From Rhizobium leguminosarum (GTDB lineage: Bacteria; Pseudomonadota; Alphaproteobacteria; Rhizobiales; Rhizobiaceae): DNA of 64,000 nt. Where the stretch lies: assembly GCF_001652265.1 (NCBI RefSeq), contig NZ_LWBS01000198.1, positions 1 through 64,000 on the forward strand. The letters are read 5' to 3'. How positions within the stretch are numbered: position 1 is the first letter of the stretch; the number at the start of each line of letters is the position of its first letter. Below are positions 18,941 through 29,355 of the stretch, piece after piece. The notes under the pieces were generated by a model. The model did no database searches and was not told the origin of the DNA. It saw only the letters and a program-made list of their open reading frames with translations. A program made the position numbers and the translations under genes.

Positions 18941-19264
18941 ATGAGCGGATTTTCCCTTTCCGATCTCGAAAGCATCGTCGAAGAGCGATCGAAAGCCTCG
19001 CCGGAGCAATCCTGGACAGCCAAGCTCGTGGCCGCCGGTCAGCCGAAAGCGGCAAAGAAACTCGGCGAAGAGGCGATCGAAGCCGTGATGGCGGCGGTAA
19101 CCGGCGACCGCGACAATCTGACCTACGAGGCCGCCGATGTGCTCTATCACCTATTGGTCGTATTGAAGATTGCTGAAATACCGTTAGAGAATGTCATGGC
19201 CGAACTCGAGCGCAGAACCGCGCAGTCCGGCCTCAAGGAAAAGGCCGGCCGGCAGAGTTCATGA
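18941..19264 (+). CDS. hisE: Phosphoribosyl-ATP pyrophosphatase HisE
   Basis: A 107-residue all-alpha NTP pyrophosphohydrolase of the MazG/HisE class. [14 protein letters not shown] and [14 protein letters not shown] contain the EExxE and ExxD metal ligands. It hydrolyses PR-ATP to PR-AMP in histidine step 2; HisI is separate and not in this window. Its stop overlaps the coaA start (ATGA). Confidence 0.96.
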   Translation: MSGFSLSDLESIVEERSKASPEQSWTAKLVAAGQPKAAKKLGEEAIEAVMAAVTGDRDNLTYEAADVLYHLLVVLKIAEIPLENVMAELERRTAQSGLKEKAGRQSS

Positions 19265-20256
19265 GTATCGCGACTGAGATTATCGGGGTGCCGGAAACGT
19301 TGGATCATTTCCAGTCGGAATCCTATTCGCCCTACCACTTCTTCTCTTCCGAGCAATGGGCGAAATTCCGCGCCGACACGCCGTTGACGCTGACGAGCGA
19401 TGAGGTCAAACGGCTGCGTTCGATGGGCGACCCGATTGATCTCGACGAGGTCCGGCGCATCTATCTGTCGCTGTCGCGCCTGCTCTCGGCACATGTCGAA
19501 TCCTCGCAGATGCTGTTTGAACAGCGCAACCGCTTCCTCAGCCTGTCTGATGTGACGAAGACGCCCTTCGTCATTGGCATCGCCGGCTCGGTCGCTGTGG
19601 GAAAATCGACCACCGCCCGTATCCTCAAGGAGCTCCTGGGGCGCTGGCCTTCCAGTCCGAAGGTCGATCTCGTCACCACCGACGGCTTCCTGCATCCGAA
19701 CGCCGTGCTGCAGCGGGAAAAGCTGATGCAGCGCAAGGGTTTTCCGGAAAGCTACGACACGGCTGCGATCCTGCGCTTCCTCTCGGCGATCAAGGCCGGA
19801 CAGCCCGATGTGCAGGCGCCCAGCTATTCGCACCTCGTCTACGACGTGCTGCCGGACGAATACAAGATCGTCGACCGGCCGGACATCCTGATCTTCGAGG
19901 GCATCAACGTGCTGCAATCGCGCGACCTGCCGGCCGGCGGCAGGATCGTGCCGATGGTCTCCGACTTCTTCGACTTTTCGATCTATATCGATGCCGCCGA
20001 AGACGAGATCCACAACTGGTATGTCACGCGCTTCATGCGGCTGCGCGAGACCGCCTTCCGCGATCCGAATTCCTATTTCCATCGCTATGCCTCGATCAGT
20101 GACGCGGAAGCGCTCCAAATCGCCGAGGATCTCTGGGCCAACATCAACCTGAAGAACCTGCGGCAGAACATTCTGCCGACGCGTCCACGCGCCGATCTCA
20201 TCCTGAAAAAGGGCAAGGATCACCTGATCGAACAGGTCGCGCTGCGAAAACTGTAG
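19261..20256 (+). CDS. coaA: Pantothenate kinase type I (CoaA)
   Basis: A 331-residue prokaryotic type I pantothenate kinase catalysing the first committed CoA step. Walker A is [15 protein letters not shown] (about 101-115); TTDGFLHPN and FEGINVLQ are family signatures. Its length matches E. coli CoaA (316) with a short N-terminal extension. It is translationally coupled to hisE, an arrangement seen in many rhizobia. The convergent alkB stop lies 13 bases away with no clear terminator. Confidence 0.97.
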   Translation: MSIATEIIGVPETLDHFQSESYSPYHFFSSEQWAKFRADTPLTLTSDEVKRLRSMGDPIDLDEVRRIYLSLSRLLSAHVESSQMLFEQRNRFLSLSDVTKTPFVIGIAGSVAVGKSTTARILKELLGRWPSSPKVDLVTTDGFLHPNAVLQREKLMQRKGFPESYDTAAILRFLSAIKAGQPDVQAPSYSHLVYDVLPDEYKIVDRPDILIFEGINVLQSRDLPAGGRIVPMVSDFFDFSIYIDAAEDEIHNWYVTRFMRLRETAFRDPNSYFHRYASISDAEALQIAEDLWANINLKNLRQNILPTRPRADLILKKGKDHLIEQVALRKL

Positions 20257-20269
20257 CAGCGATTGTGTT

Positions 20270-20881
20270 TTAGGAATTGACGCGGCGGAGCGTCAGATTG
20301 ATGCGGCCGCCATTCTTCAGCAGCGTCGAAGTCGCCGGATGAATACGGTCGACGCCATGGAAACACAGCCTCCCCTCGCCGCCCAGTACGACCAGATCAC
20401 CGCTCGAAAGCTTGAAAGATAGCGTGCGATCATTGCGATTGAGGCCGCCGACGCGAAAGAGGCAGCTGTTACCGAGCGAGATCGAGACCACCGGGGCCTT
20501 GAGATCCTGCTCATCCTTGTCCTGATGCAGGCCCATGCGCGCTTCGTCGGAGTAGAAATTGACGAGGCAGGCCTCCGGCGGCTTGTCGTAACCCGAAACG
20601 TCATTCCAGATTTCGAGCAATTGCTGCGGCATATCAGGCCAGGGCCTGCCGGTTGCCGGATGCATCGGCTGGTAGCGATAGCCGCGTTCTTTGTCCGTCA
20701 CCCAGCCGAGCGGCCCGCAATTGGTCATGCGCACGGACATCGGCTTGCCGGTGCCGGGCATGGCGGGCACATAAAGCGGCGCTTCGGCAACGACAATGCG
20801 GATAATCTCGACCAATGCCTGCTGACGCGCGCGGTCGAGATAGCCCGGGAGATGGCGAATGCCGTTCAAGAGCTCGGCCAT
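20270..20881 (-). CDS. alkB: Alkylated DNA repair dioxygenase AlkB
   Basis: A 203-residue Fe(II)/2-oxoglutarate dioxygenase that demethylates N1-methyladenine and N3-methylcytosine. Iron ligands are visible as HxD in GLHQDKDE and His in CFHGVDRIHP; the 2-oxoglutarate-binding arginines are in RINLTLRRV at the C-terminus. The NFYSDEARMG segment is typical. ATG 20881 is separated by one base from the arfB stop; in-frame GTG codons at 20890/20893 overlapping arfB are alternatives. Co-transcription with arfB is likely. Confidence 0.96.
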   Translation of the reverse strand: MAELLNGIRHLPGYLDRARQQALVEIIRIVVAEAPLYVPAMPGTGKPMSVRMTNCGPLGWVTDKERGYRYQPMHPATGRPWPDMPQQLLEIWNDVSGYDKPPEACLVNFYSDEARMGLHQDKDEQDLKAPVVSISLGNSCLFRVGGLNRNDRTLSFKLSSGDLVVLGGEGRLCFHGVDRIHPATSTLLKNGGRINLTLRRVNS

Positions 20882-20882
20882 G

Positions 20883-21326
20883 TCATTCACCACTGCTGCC
20901 GCCGGGGCGGCCGCGCATTTTCTTGACTTCGGAGCGACCGGATTTTTCTTTCAGGCGGCGTTCGACCGAACCCTTGGTCGGCTTGGTCTTCTTGCGTGGC
21001 GGCGGCGGCGGCTTGGCGGCCTCCAGGATCAGTTCCTTCAGCCGCTCGCGCGCATCCTCGCGGTTGCGGTCCTGGCTGCGAAACCGGCTCGCCTCAATCA
21101 TCAACACGCCGTCCTTCGACAAACGCCGGCCGGCGAGCTTGATCGCATTGGTTTTGACACGATCATTCAGGGACGGCGAATTCGGGATGTTGAAGAAAAG
21201 TTGGACGGCGGTCGAGACCTTGTTGACATTCTGCCCGCCGGGGCCGCCCGCCAGAACGAACTGTTCCGTCAGCTCCCATCCCGCGATGGTGATCCTGTCA
21301 TCGATATAGAGAGCGTCGCTGGCCAT
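20883..21326 (-). CDS. arfB: Ribosome rescue peptidyl-tRNA hydrolase ArfB (YaeJ)
   Basis: A 147-residue release-factor-like protein with the catalytic GGQ motif (AGGPGGQNVNKVST, about 26-39) and a long basic, proline-rich C-terminal tail (PPPPPRKKTKPTK..). That tail inserts into the empty mRNA channel of stalled ribosomes. It hydrolyses peptidyl-tRNA on non-stop complexes as a backup to trans-translation. It lacks the codon-recognition domain of RF1/RF2. Upstream of it is the pckA terminator, so its promoter lies in about 21327-21381. Confidence 0.95.
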   Translation of the reverse strand: MASDALYIDDRITIAGWELTEQFVLAGGPGGQNVNKVSTAVQLFFNIPNSPSLNDRVKTNAIKLAGRRLSKDGVLMIEASRFRSQDRNREDARERLKELILEAAKPPPPPRKKTKPTKGSVERRLKEKSGRSEVKKMRGRPGGSSGE

Positions 21327-21381
21327 GCGGCGTTCTATCTCACATCAGCGGCGAATTGAAAATATCGGCCGTCATCAAGAA

Positions 21382-21409
21382 AAACCCGGCATCCTGCGAT
21401 GCCGGGTTT
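21382..21409 (-). terminator. Terminator of pckA
   Basis: Perfect 12-bp inverted repeat 21382-21393 / 21398-21409 with a 4-nt loop, followed on the minus strand by a T-rich run. It ends pckA transcription after the family A repeat. Confidence 0.88.
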
Positions 21410-21476
21410 CACGTGAGTCAGAGACTGGAGCATCCAGTTTCTTCGTGCAAGTGCGGATCGCTCGATCCTTTTGTTT

Positions 21477-21525
21477 TCACGCAATTCCAGACGCAAAACC
21501 GCTGCGCAGTTTTGCTGGAATTGCT
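21477..21525. repeat. Dispersed hairpin repeat, family A copy 2
   Basis: Arms 21481-21498 and 21510-21524 (GCAATTCCAG..GCAAAA / TTTTGCTGGAATTGC) around a GC-rich loop. It is homologous to 16406-16465 downstream of hisH and lies in the 3' untranslated part of pckA. Confidence 0.82.
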
Positions 21526-21533
21526 TGTTCGCC

Positions 21534-23144
<1,611 letters not shown>

Positions 23145-23482
23145 GGCTAGTTCCCTTCGCTCAGGCTCGTTGCCGTTAAAACTGAGCGTGAAAATACGGG
23201 CAGAAATTTTAAAACACAAGATGAAAAACTTGAGAAAGTTCAGTGATATCAAACAATTAATCGATTTAAATTTACCCGCTCAATTTTAAATCGTTTGAAA
23301 AGGCTACGTTTAAACATTTCGACGCACTACTTAAGATTGATGGCAAATTTTACGGCAATCATCCTCTTTATCTTTGCCACAATTTGTTCCACCTTTATCC
23401 TCCATAAGCGCATCCGGTCACTGAGACCGCCTGGGGAGACCAAAATCCGGGAGAATGCGCACTGATGACGGAGACCAATACC
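23145..23482. promoter_or_regulatory. Divergent pckA / chvI promoter region
   Basis: 338 bases, markedly AT-rich compared with its neighbours. It contains a 9-bp inverted repeat CGATTTAAA / TTTAAATCG (23262-23270, 23285-23293). Each arm is itself centred on a CG dinucleotide in a near-palindrome (TTAATCGATTTAA and TTTAAATCGTTTGAAA), the layout of LacI/GalR operators. No gene was found here. Confidence 0.6.
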
Positions 23483-24217
23483 ATGCCGACAATCGCGCTC
23501 GTTGATGACGACCGCAACATCCTTACCTCGGTGTCGATCGCACTGGAGGCCGAAGGATATAAGGTCGAGACGTATACGGACGGTGCCTCGGCGCTCGACG
23601 GCCTTCTGGCGCGACCGCCGCAGCTGGCGATCTTCGACATCAAGATGCCGCGTATGGACGGCATGGAACTGCTGCGCCGCCTGCGGCAGAAGTCGGATAT
23701 TCCCGTCATCTTCCTCACCTCCAAGGATGAAGAGATCGACGAGCTCTTCGGCTTGAAGATGGGCGCCGACGATTTCATCACCAAGCCTTTTTCGCAGCGT
23801 TTGCTGGTGGAGCGCGTGCGCGCTGTCCTGCGCCGCGCGTCAAGCCGTGAAGCCGCCGCCGCCGGCACCAGCCCCACTGGCGCGCCGAAGACCGGCGCGG
23901 TGCAGCAGGCCCGCTCGCTGGAGCGCGGGCAGCTGGTCATGGACCAGGAACGCCATACCTGCACCTGGAAGGGTGAAGCCGTGACGCTGACGGTGACCGA
24001 GTTCTTGATCCTGCATTCGCTGGCGCAGCGCCCCGGCGTCGTCAAGAGCCGCGACGCACTGATGGACGCAGCCTATGACGAGCAAGTCTATGTCGACGAC
24101 CGAACCATCGACAGCCACATCAAGCGGCTGCGCAAGAAATTCAAGATGGTCGATACCGACTTTGATATGATTGAAACACTCTACGGAGTGGGATACCGCT
24201 TCCGCGAAGCAGCCTGA
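23483..24217 (+). CDS. chvI: Response regulator ChvI
   Basis: OmpR-type regulator of the ExoR-ChvG-ChvI envelope/acid/symbiosis system. The receiver domain starts [15 protein letters not shown], the phospho-acceptor lies in [10 protein letters not shown] and the C-terminal winged helix includes [16 protein letters not shown]. With ATG 23483 the acceptor is Asp52, the number known for Sinorhizobium ChvI; ATG 23465 would add six residues. An insert ([17 protein letters not shown]) forms the interdomain linker. The protein controls exopolysaccharide, motility and acid-response genes. The kinase gene follows after a 183-base gap filled by a repeat. Confidence 0.97.
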   Translation: MPTIALVDDDRNILTSVSIALEAEGYKVETYTDGASALDGLLARPPQLAIFDIKMPRMDGMELLRRLRQKSDIPVIFLTSKDEEIDELFGLKMGADDFITKPFSQRLLVERVRAVLRRASSREAAAAGTSPTGAPKTGAVQQARSLERGQLVMDQERHTCTWKGEAVTLTVTEFLILHSLAQRPGVVKSRDALMDAAYDEQVYVDDRTIDSHIKRLRKKFKMVDTDFDMIETLYGVGYRFREAA

Positions 24218-24235
24218 GCGCGAGCGGCGCAGCGC

Positions 24236-24341
24236 GCTCCTGCATAATTTCCTAAATCGGGATCGATTTAAGGATTAGATTATGCAGCAGTTGAAATGTC
24301 ACAGCGTCCTTTGCGCGTCTGAAAAGACGCGCGGCGCTGTG
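24236..24341. repeat. Composite palindromic repeat between chvI and chvG
   Basis: Two stem-loops: CTGCATAAT / ATTATGCAG (24240-24248, 24279-24287), then CACAGCG / CGCTGTG (24300-24306, 24335-24341) with an inner GCGCGTCT / AGACGCGC pair (24313-24320, 24325-24332). It lies inside the presumed chvI-chvG transcript. Confidence 0.85.
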
Positions 24342-24400
24342 AGAAATGTTGAGGGCTGCGGGCTGGTCCATCCGGCCCCGCCCTTCGAAAGGGCCTGTCA

Positions 24401-26191
24401 TTGGCACAGTTGGTGCAGGAAAGGGATCTGGACGACGCGGAGGGCGTGAGCACCCGTCGCGTCCGAGGCCGCCGTTGGTCGCATCCCTTCACACTGATCC
24501 GCCGGATTTTCGGCAATGCCGTCTTTTCGAGCCTGACGCGGCGCATCCTGTTCTTCAATCTCGTCGCACTGGTGGTGCTCGTCGGCGGCATCCTTTATCT
24601 CAACCAGTTTCGCGAGGGATTGATCGACGCCCGCGCCGAAAGCCTGTTGACGCAGGGCGAAATCATCGCCGGCGCCGTTTCGGCCTCCGCCTCGGTCGAT
24701 ACCAACTCGATCACCATCGATCCGCAGAAGCTGCTCGAGCTACAGGCCGGCCAGAGCATCACCCCGGTGCCGAACGACGAGGACCTCGAATTCCCGATCG
24801 ATCCTGAAAAGGTCGCGCCGGTGCTGCGCCGGCTGATCTCTCCGACGCGCACACGCGCCCGCATCTTCGATGCCGACGCCAATCTGCTGCTCGATTCGCG
24901 CCATCTCTATTCGCGCGGCCAGGTGCTGCGCTTCGACCTGCCGCCTGTTGAAGAGGAGAAACAAACCTGGAGCGAGTGGTTCGCCACTCTGTTCAACAAG
25001 GCACTGCAGCCCGGCAATCTGCCGCTCTACAAGGAAGCGCCGGGCGGTGATGGCTCGATCTATCCCGAAGTGATGAACGCGCTGACCGGCGTGCGCGGTG
25101 CGGTCGTGCGCACCACCGAGAAAGGCGAACTCATCGTTTCCGTCGCCGTGCCGATCCAGCGTTTCCGCGCCGTGCTCGGGGTGCTGCTGCTGTCGACGCA
25201 GGCGGGCGACATCGACAATATCGTTCATGCCGAGCGGCTTGCCATCATGCGCGTCTTCGGCGTCGCGACGCTCGTCAACGTACTGCTGTCGCTGGTGCTT
25301 TCATCGACGATCGCCAATCCGCTGCGCCGACTTTCGGCGGCTGCCATCCGCGTCCGGCGTGGGGCCAAGGCGCGTGAAGAGATCCCCGACTTCTCCGCCC
25401 GCCAGGATGAAATCGGTAATCTTTCCATCGCATTGCGCGAGATGACGACGGCGCTCTACGACCGCATCGATGCGATCGAGAGTTTCGCGGCCGATGTCAG
25501 CCACGAGCTCAAGAATCCGCTGACCTCGCTGCGCAGCGCCGTCGAAACGCTGCCGCTTGCCAAATCCGACGATTCCAAGAAACGGCTGATGGACGTCATC
25601 CAGCATGACGTCCGCCGCCTCGACCGGCTGATCAGCGATATCTCCGACGCTTCGCGCCTTGATGCCGAACTCGCACGCGTCGATGCCGGCTCGATCGACA
25701 TGGAGGTGCTGCTGCGCGACCTCATCGAGGTGTCACGACAGGTCAGGAGCAGCAAGAAGCAGGTGCAGATCGAATATGCCGTCGAACGCAAACCGAACGT
25801 CAAGACGCGCTTTGTCGTCAACGGCCACGATCTGCGCATCGGCCAGATCATCGCCAACCTGATCGAGAATGCCCGCTCGTTCGTGCCCGAGCAAGGCGGC
25901 AAGATTACCGTGCGGCTGGTGCGGACACGTTCGCGCTGCGTCACCACGATCGAAGACAACGGTCCCGGCATCCAGGCGGAAAATATCGATCGAATCTTCG
26001 AGCGCTTCTATACGGACCGGCCTGAATCGGAAGGCTTCGGCCAGAATTCAGGCCTCGGCCTTTCCATCAGCCGGCAGATCGCCGAAGCCCACGGCGGTTC
26101 GCTGAGAGCAGAGAACATTACCGATGCCGAAAGCGGACATGTCCTCGGCGCTCGCTTTATCCTCGCTCTGCCAGTCGGCGCCACAGCATGA
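24401..26191 (+). CDS. chvG: Sensor histidine kinase ChvG (ExoS)
   Basis: A 596-residue transmembrane kinase of the ExoS/ChvG family. Order: cytoplasmic N-tail, TM1 (LFFNLVALVVLVGGILYL), a periplasmic sensor of about 220 residues that in rhizobia is inhibited by ExoR, TM2 (FGVATLVNVLLSLVL), HAMP, H-box FAADVSHELKNPLTSLR with phospho-His about 368, then NLIENAR, EDNGPGI and GLGLSI ATPase boxes. The start is TTG 24401, preceded seven bases upstream by AAAGGG; no in-frame ATG fits. Its stop overlaps the hprK ATG. Confidence 0.96.
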   Translation: MAQLVQERDLDDAEGVSTRRVRGRRWSHPFTLIRRIFGNAVFSSLTRRILFFNLVALVVLVGGILYLNQFREGLIDARAESLLTQGEIIAGAVSASASVDTNSITIDPQKLLELQAGQSITPVPNDEDLEFPIDPEKVAPVLRRLISPTRTRARIFDADANLLLDSRHLYSRGQVLRFDLPPVEEEKQTWSEWFATLFNKALQPGNLPLYKEAPGGDGSIYPEVMNALTGVRGAVVRTTEKGELIVSVAVPIQRFRAVLGVLLLSTQAGDIDNIVHAERLAIMRVFGVATLVNVLLSLVLSSTIANPLRRLSAAAIRVRRGAKAREEIPDFSARQDEIGNLSIALREMTTALYDRIDAIESFAADVSHELKNPLTSLRSAVETLPLAKSDDSKKRLMDVIQHDVRRLDRLISDISDASRLDAELARVDAGSIDMEVLLRDLIEVSRQVRSSKKQVQIEYAVERKPNVKTRFVVNGHDLRIGQIIANLIENARSFVPEQGGKITVRLVRTRSRCVTTIEDNGPGIQAENIDRIFERFYTDRPESEGFGQNSGLGLSISRQIAEAHGGSLRAENITDAESGHVLGARFILALPVGATA

Positions 26192-26640
26192 GCGAGGCAG
26201 CTTTCAACATCCATGCGACCGCGATCGTCGTCGGCAAGACGGGACTGCTGTTCAGCGGGCCTTCCGGCTGGGGCAAATCGATGCTGGCCTTCACCTGCAT
26301 GACGGAAGCGCGCCGCCTCGGATTGTTCACGGCGCTGGTCGCCGACGACCAGGTCCTTTTGTCAGGAGGGGCCGGTACGGTCATCGCCACATGCCCGCCG
26401 TCGATCGCCGGACTGATCGAGCTTCGCGGCACCGGTATTGTTCATCAGGACCATGTTCCCCAGGCGGCCATGCATTATGCCGTGCTTCCGGGCTGCGCTG
26501 CCGGTGAAAACCGGGTGCCCCCTGAAGGCGAAATCGTCAGCCTTGCCACCGGATTTTCGCTTCCCGCATTGCGGTTGCTCACGGGCGTTTCCTCACCCCT
26601 TGCTATCTTGATGGCAAAAGTGCCGGATATCGGGCGCTGA
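26188..26640 (+). CDS. hprK: Minimal HPr kinase/phosphorylase
   Basis: A 150-residue protein comprising only the C-terminal catalytic domain of HprK (Firmicute enzymes are about 310). Walker A is GPSGWGKSMLAF (about 29-40), followed by VADDQVLLSGG and IELRGTGIVH, the latter akin to the HprK signature. It phosphorylates or dephosphorylates a seryl residue of HPr; the HPr gene lies 560 bases downstream. It overlaps chvG by four bases, linking envelope sensing to PTS state. Such short forms are characteristic of alphaproteobacteria. Confidence 0.93.
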   Translation: MSEAAFNIHATAIVVGKTGLLFSGPSGWGKSMLAFTCMTEARRLGLFTALVADDQVLLSGGAGTVIATCPPSIAGLIELRGTGIVHQDHVPQAAMHYAVLPGCAAGENRVPPEGEIVSLATGFSLPALRLLTGVSSPLAILMAKVPDIGR

Positions 26641-26724
26641 GGCCTTCCGGATTGGTCAATCTGCCTTATATAATCGCATTTTTATCTTGCACTTCGGCTT
26701 TTCATAGCCAAGATGTGCCCCCAC

Positions 26725-26764
26725 CGGTGGACGTAATTGCTGCATTGCGATATTGGGTCCACCG
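26725..26764 (+). other. Potential stem-loop in the EIIA leader
   Basis: Perfect 8-bp inverted repeat CGGTGGAC / GTCCACCG (26725-26732, 26757-26764) with a 24-nt loop, starting 66 bases before the EIIA start codon. It has no T-run, so it is not a terminator. Function unknown. Confidence 0.4.
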
Positions 26765-26790
26765 TTTGCGTCTATGGGAGCAGTAATATC

Positions 26791-27192
26791 ATGATCGGAC
26801 TTGTGCTTGTCACTCATGGCAAGCTGGCTGAAGAGTTTCGTCATGCTGTCGAGCACGTCGTCGGTCCTCAGAAATTCATCGAGACGGTCTGTATTGGCCC
26901 CGAAGACGACATGGACCAGAGACGGCAGGACATTCTGGAAGCTGTTTCCGGTGCCGATGATGGCCATGGCGTCGTCATCCTGACCGACATGTTCGGCGGC
27001 ACGCCGTCCAATCTTGCCATATCGGTCATGAGCAGCGGCCATACCGAAGTCATTGCCGGCGTCAATCTGCCGATGTTGATCAAGCTTGCCGGCGTGCGCG
27101 GCGAGAACAACATGGAGAAGGCGCTGGTGGAAGCTTCCGAAGCCGGGCGGAAATATATCAATGTCGCGAGCCGTGTGCTTAGCGGAAAATAA
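26791..27192 (+). CDS. PTS EIIA component, mannose family (EIIA-Man-like)
   Basis: A 133-residue EIIA of the mannose/fructose/sorbose superfamily, starting MIGLVLVTHGKLAEEF with the phospho-accepting His at residue 9; DMFGGTPSNLA is the second family signature. No EIIB, EIIC or EIID genes are present, so it cannot serve sugar uptake here and should act as a regulatory phosphate acceptor in the incomplete alphaproteobacterial PTS. ATG 26791 has GGGAG ten bases upstream. It is often annotated manX in rhizobia. Confidence 0.94.
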   Translation: MIGLVLVTHGKLAEEFRHAVEHVVGPQKFIETVCIGPEDDMDQRRQDILEAVSGADDGHGVVILTDMFGGTPSNLAISVMSSGHTEVIAGVNLPMLIKLAGVRGENNMEKALVEASEAGRKYINVASRVLSGK

Positions 27193-27201
27193 CGAGCATT
27201 C

Positions 27202-27477
27202 ATGACATCGCTCTCCCGGGAACTCCTCATCATCAACAAGCGCGGTCTTCACGCGCGCGCTTCCGCCAAATTCGTACAGATGGTCGAGACCTTCGATGCC
27301 GCCATCACCGTTTCCAAGGACGGGATGACGGTCGGCGGCACCTCCATCATGGGGCTGATGATGCTTGCGGCAAGCCCCGGCTCGAGCGTCATGGTCTCGG
27401 CGAGCGGCAGCCAGGCCGAGGAAGCGCTGAATGCGCTGGATCAGCTGATCCAGAACAGGTTCGGCGAAGAAATATGA
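27202..27477 (+). CDS. ptsH: HPr family phosphocarrier protein
   Basis: A 91-residue HPr. His17 in the RGLHARASAKF motif is the EI-dependent phosphorylation site. Ser48 in GGTSIMGLMML corresponds to the regulatory Ser46 that HprK modifies; its presence fits the hprK gene upstream. It starts nine bases after EIIA. The partner EI (ptsP type) is not in this window. Confidence 0.96.
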   Translation: MTSLSRELLIINKRGLHARASAKFVQMVETFDAAITVSKDGMTVGGTSIMGLMMLAASPGSSVMVSASGSQAEEALNALDQLIQNRFGEEI

Positions 27478-27499
27478 GTGCCGGCGGGCTCATATAAAC

Positions 27500-27519
27500 A
27501 TATAAAGACTTCTTTATAT
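27500..27519. promoter_or_regulatory. Perfect inverted repeat upstream of ahcY (candidate operator)
   Basis: ATATAAAGA-CT-TCTTTATAT: two 9-bp arms and a 2-bp spacer, 233 bases upstream of ahcY and 23 bases after the HPr stop. It looks like a dimeric ArsR-type operator. SahR-type ArsR regulators of S-adenosylhomocysteine recycling are known in Proteobacteria; assignment to SahR is inference. Confidence 0.55.
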
Positions 27520-27569
27520 CCTTATTGCCATCCCGGGCGAAGCCTGCTAAACGGCGGACATGCCGTGCG

Positions 27570-27675
27570 CTAAAGCACGTCGCATCGAACTTGATTCATG
27601 CAATGCGCTTTAGCTCTTGTTGTTATGCATGTCGTTGTCCCGGAACCGCTGCACATTTTCCGGCGAGATGCATGA
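27570..27675. repeat. Dispersed double-hairpin repeat, family B copy 1
   Basis: First unit CTAAAGC..GCTTTAG; second unit GCATGTCGTTG..CCGCTGCACATTTTCCGGCGAGATGC. It aligns along its length with 43716-43815 upstream of accD. It sits in the ahcY leader region. Confidence 0.82.
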
Positions 27676-27751
27676 GCACGCGGCCCATCCGTCGCGCGAT
27701 CATCGTCGCGCCTGCGCCAATTTTGAGACGTTTTTCAGCCTGGAGGCCTCT

Positions 27752-29152
<1,401 letters not shown>

Positions 29153-29180
29153 TCTGATTGTTAATATCCACAAGATGTAG

Positions 29181-29217
29181 AAGCCGCGGCATTGACAAAT
29201 GCCGCGGCTTATTTTTT
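29181..29217 (+). terminator. Terminator of ahcY
   Basis: Perfect 12-bp inverted repeat 29181-29192 / 29199-29210 with a 6-nt loop, followed by ATTTTTT. Confidence 0.92.
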
Positions 29218-29355
29218 AGACGCTCCCTTCCCGCCGATTCCCTTCCGAAGTATTGTTTTAAGACTTGATTCGTGGCGCTGGACCCTGTCCGGCCGTGGCG
29301 AAAATGGGATGTCTTGTCGTAATGCGGCACATTGAAGGACGGAGACATACCGCGG

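Noticed and set aside
24218..24400. Terminator between chvI and chvG
   Set aside because: The hairpins lack a following T-run and belong to a dispersed repeat; chvI and chvG are expected to be co-expressed.
27478..27751. SAH or SAM riboswitch before ahcY
   Set aside because: I could not find the pseudoknot-type conserved core; the region is accounted for by a palindromic operator-like site and a dispersed repeat.
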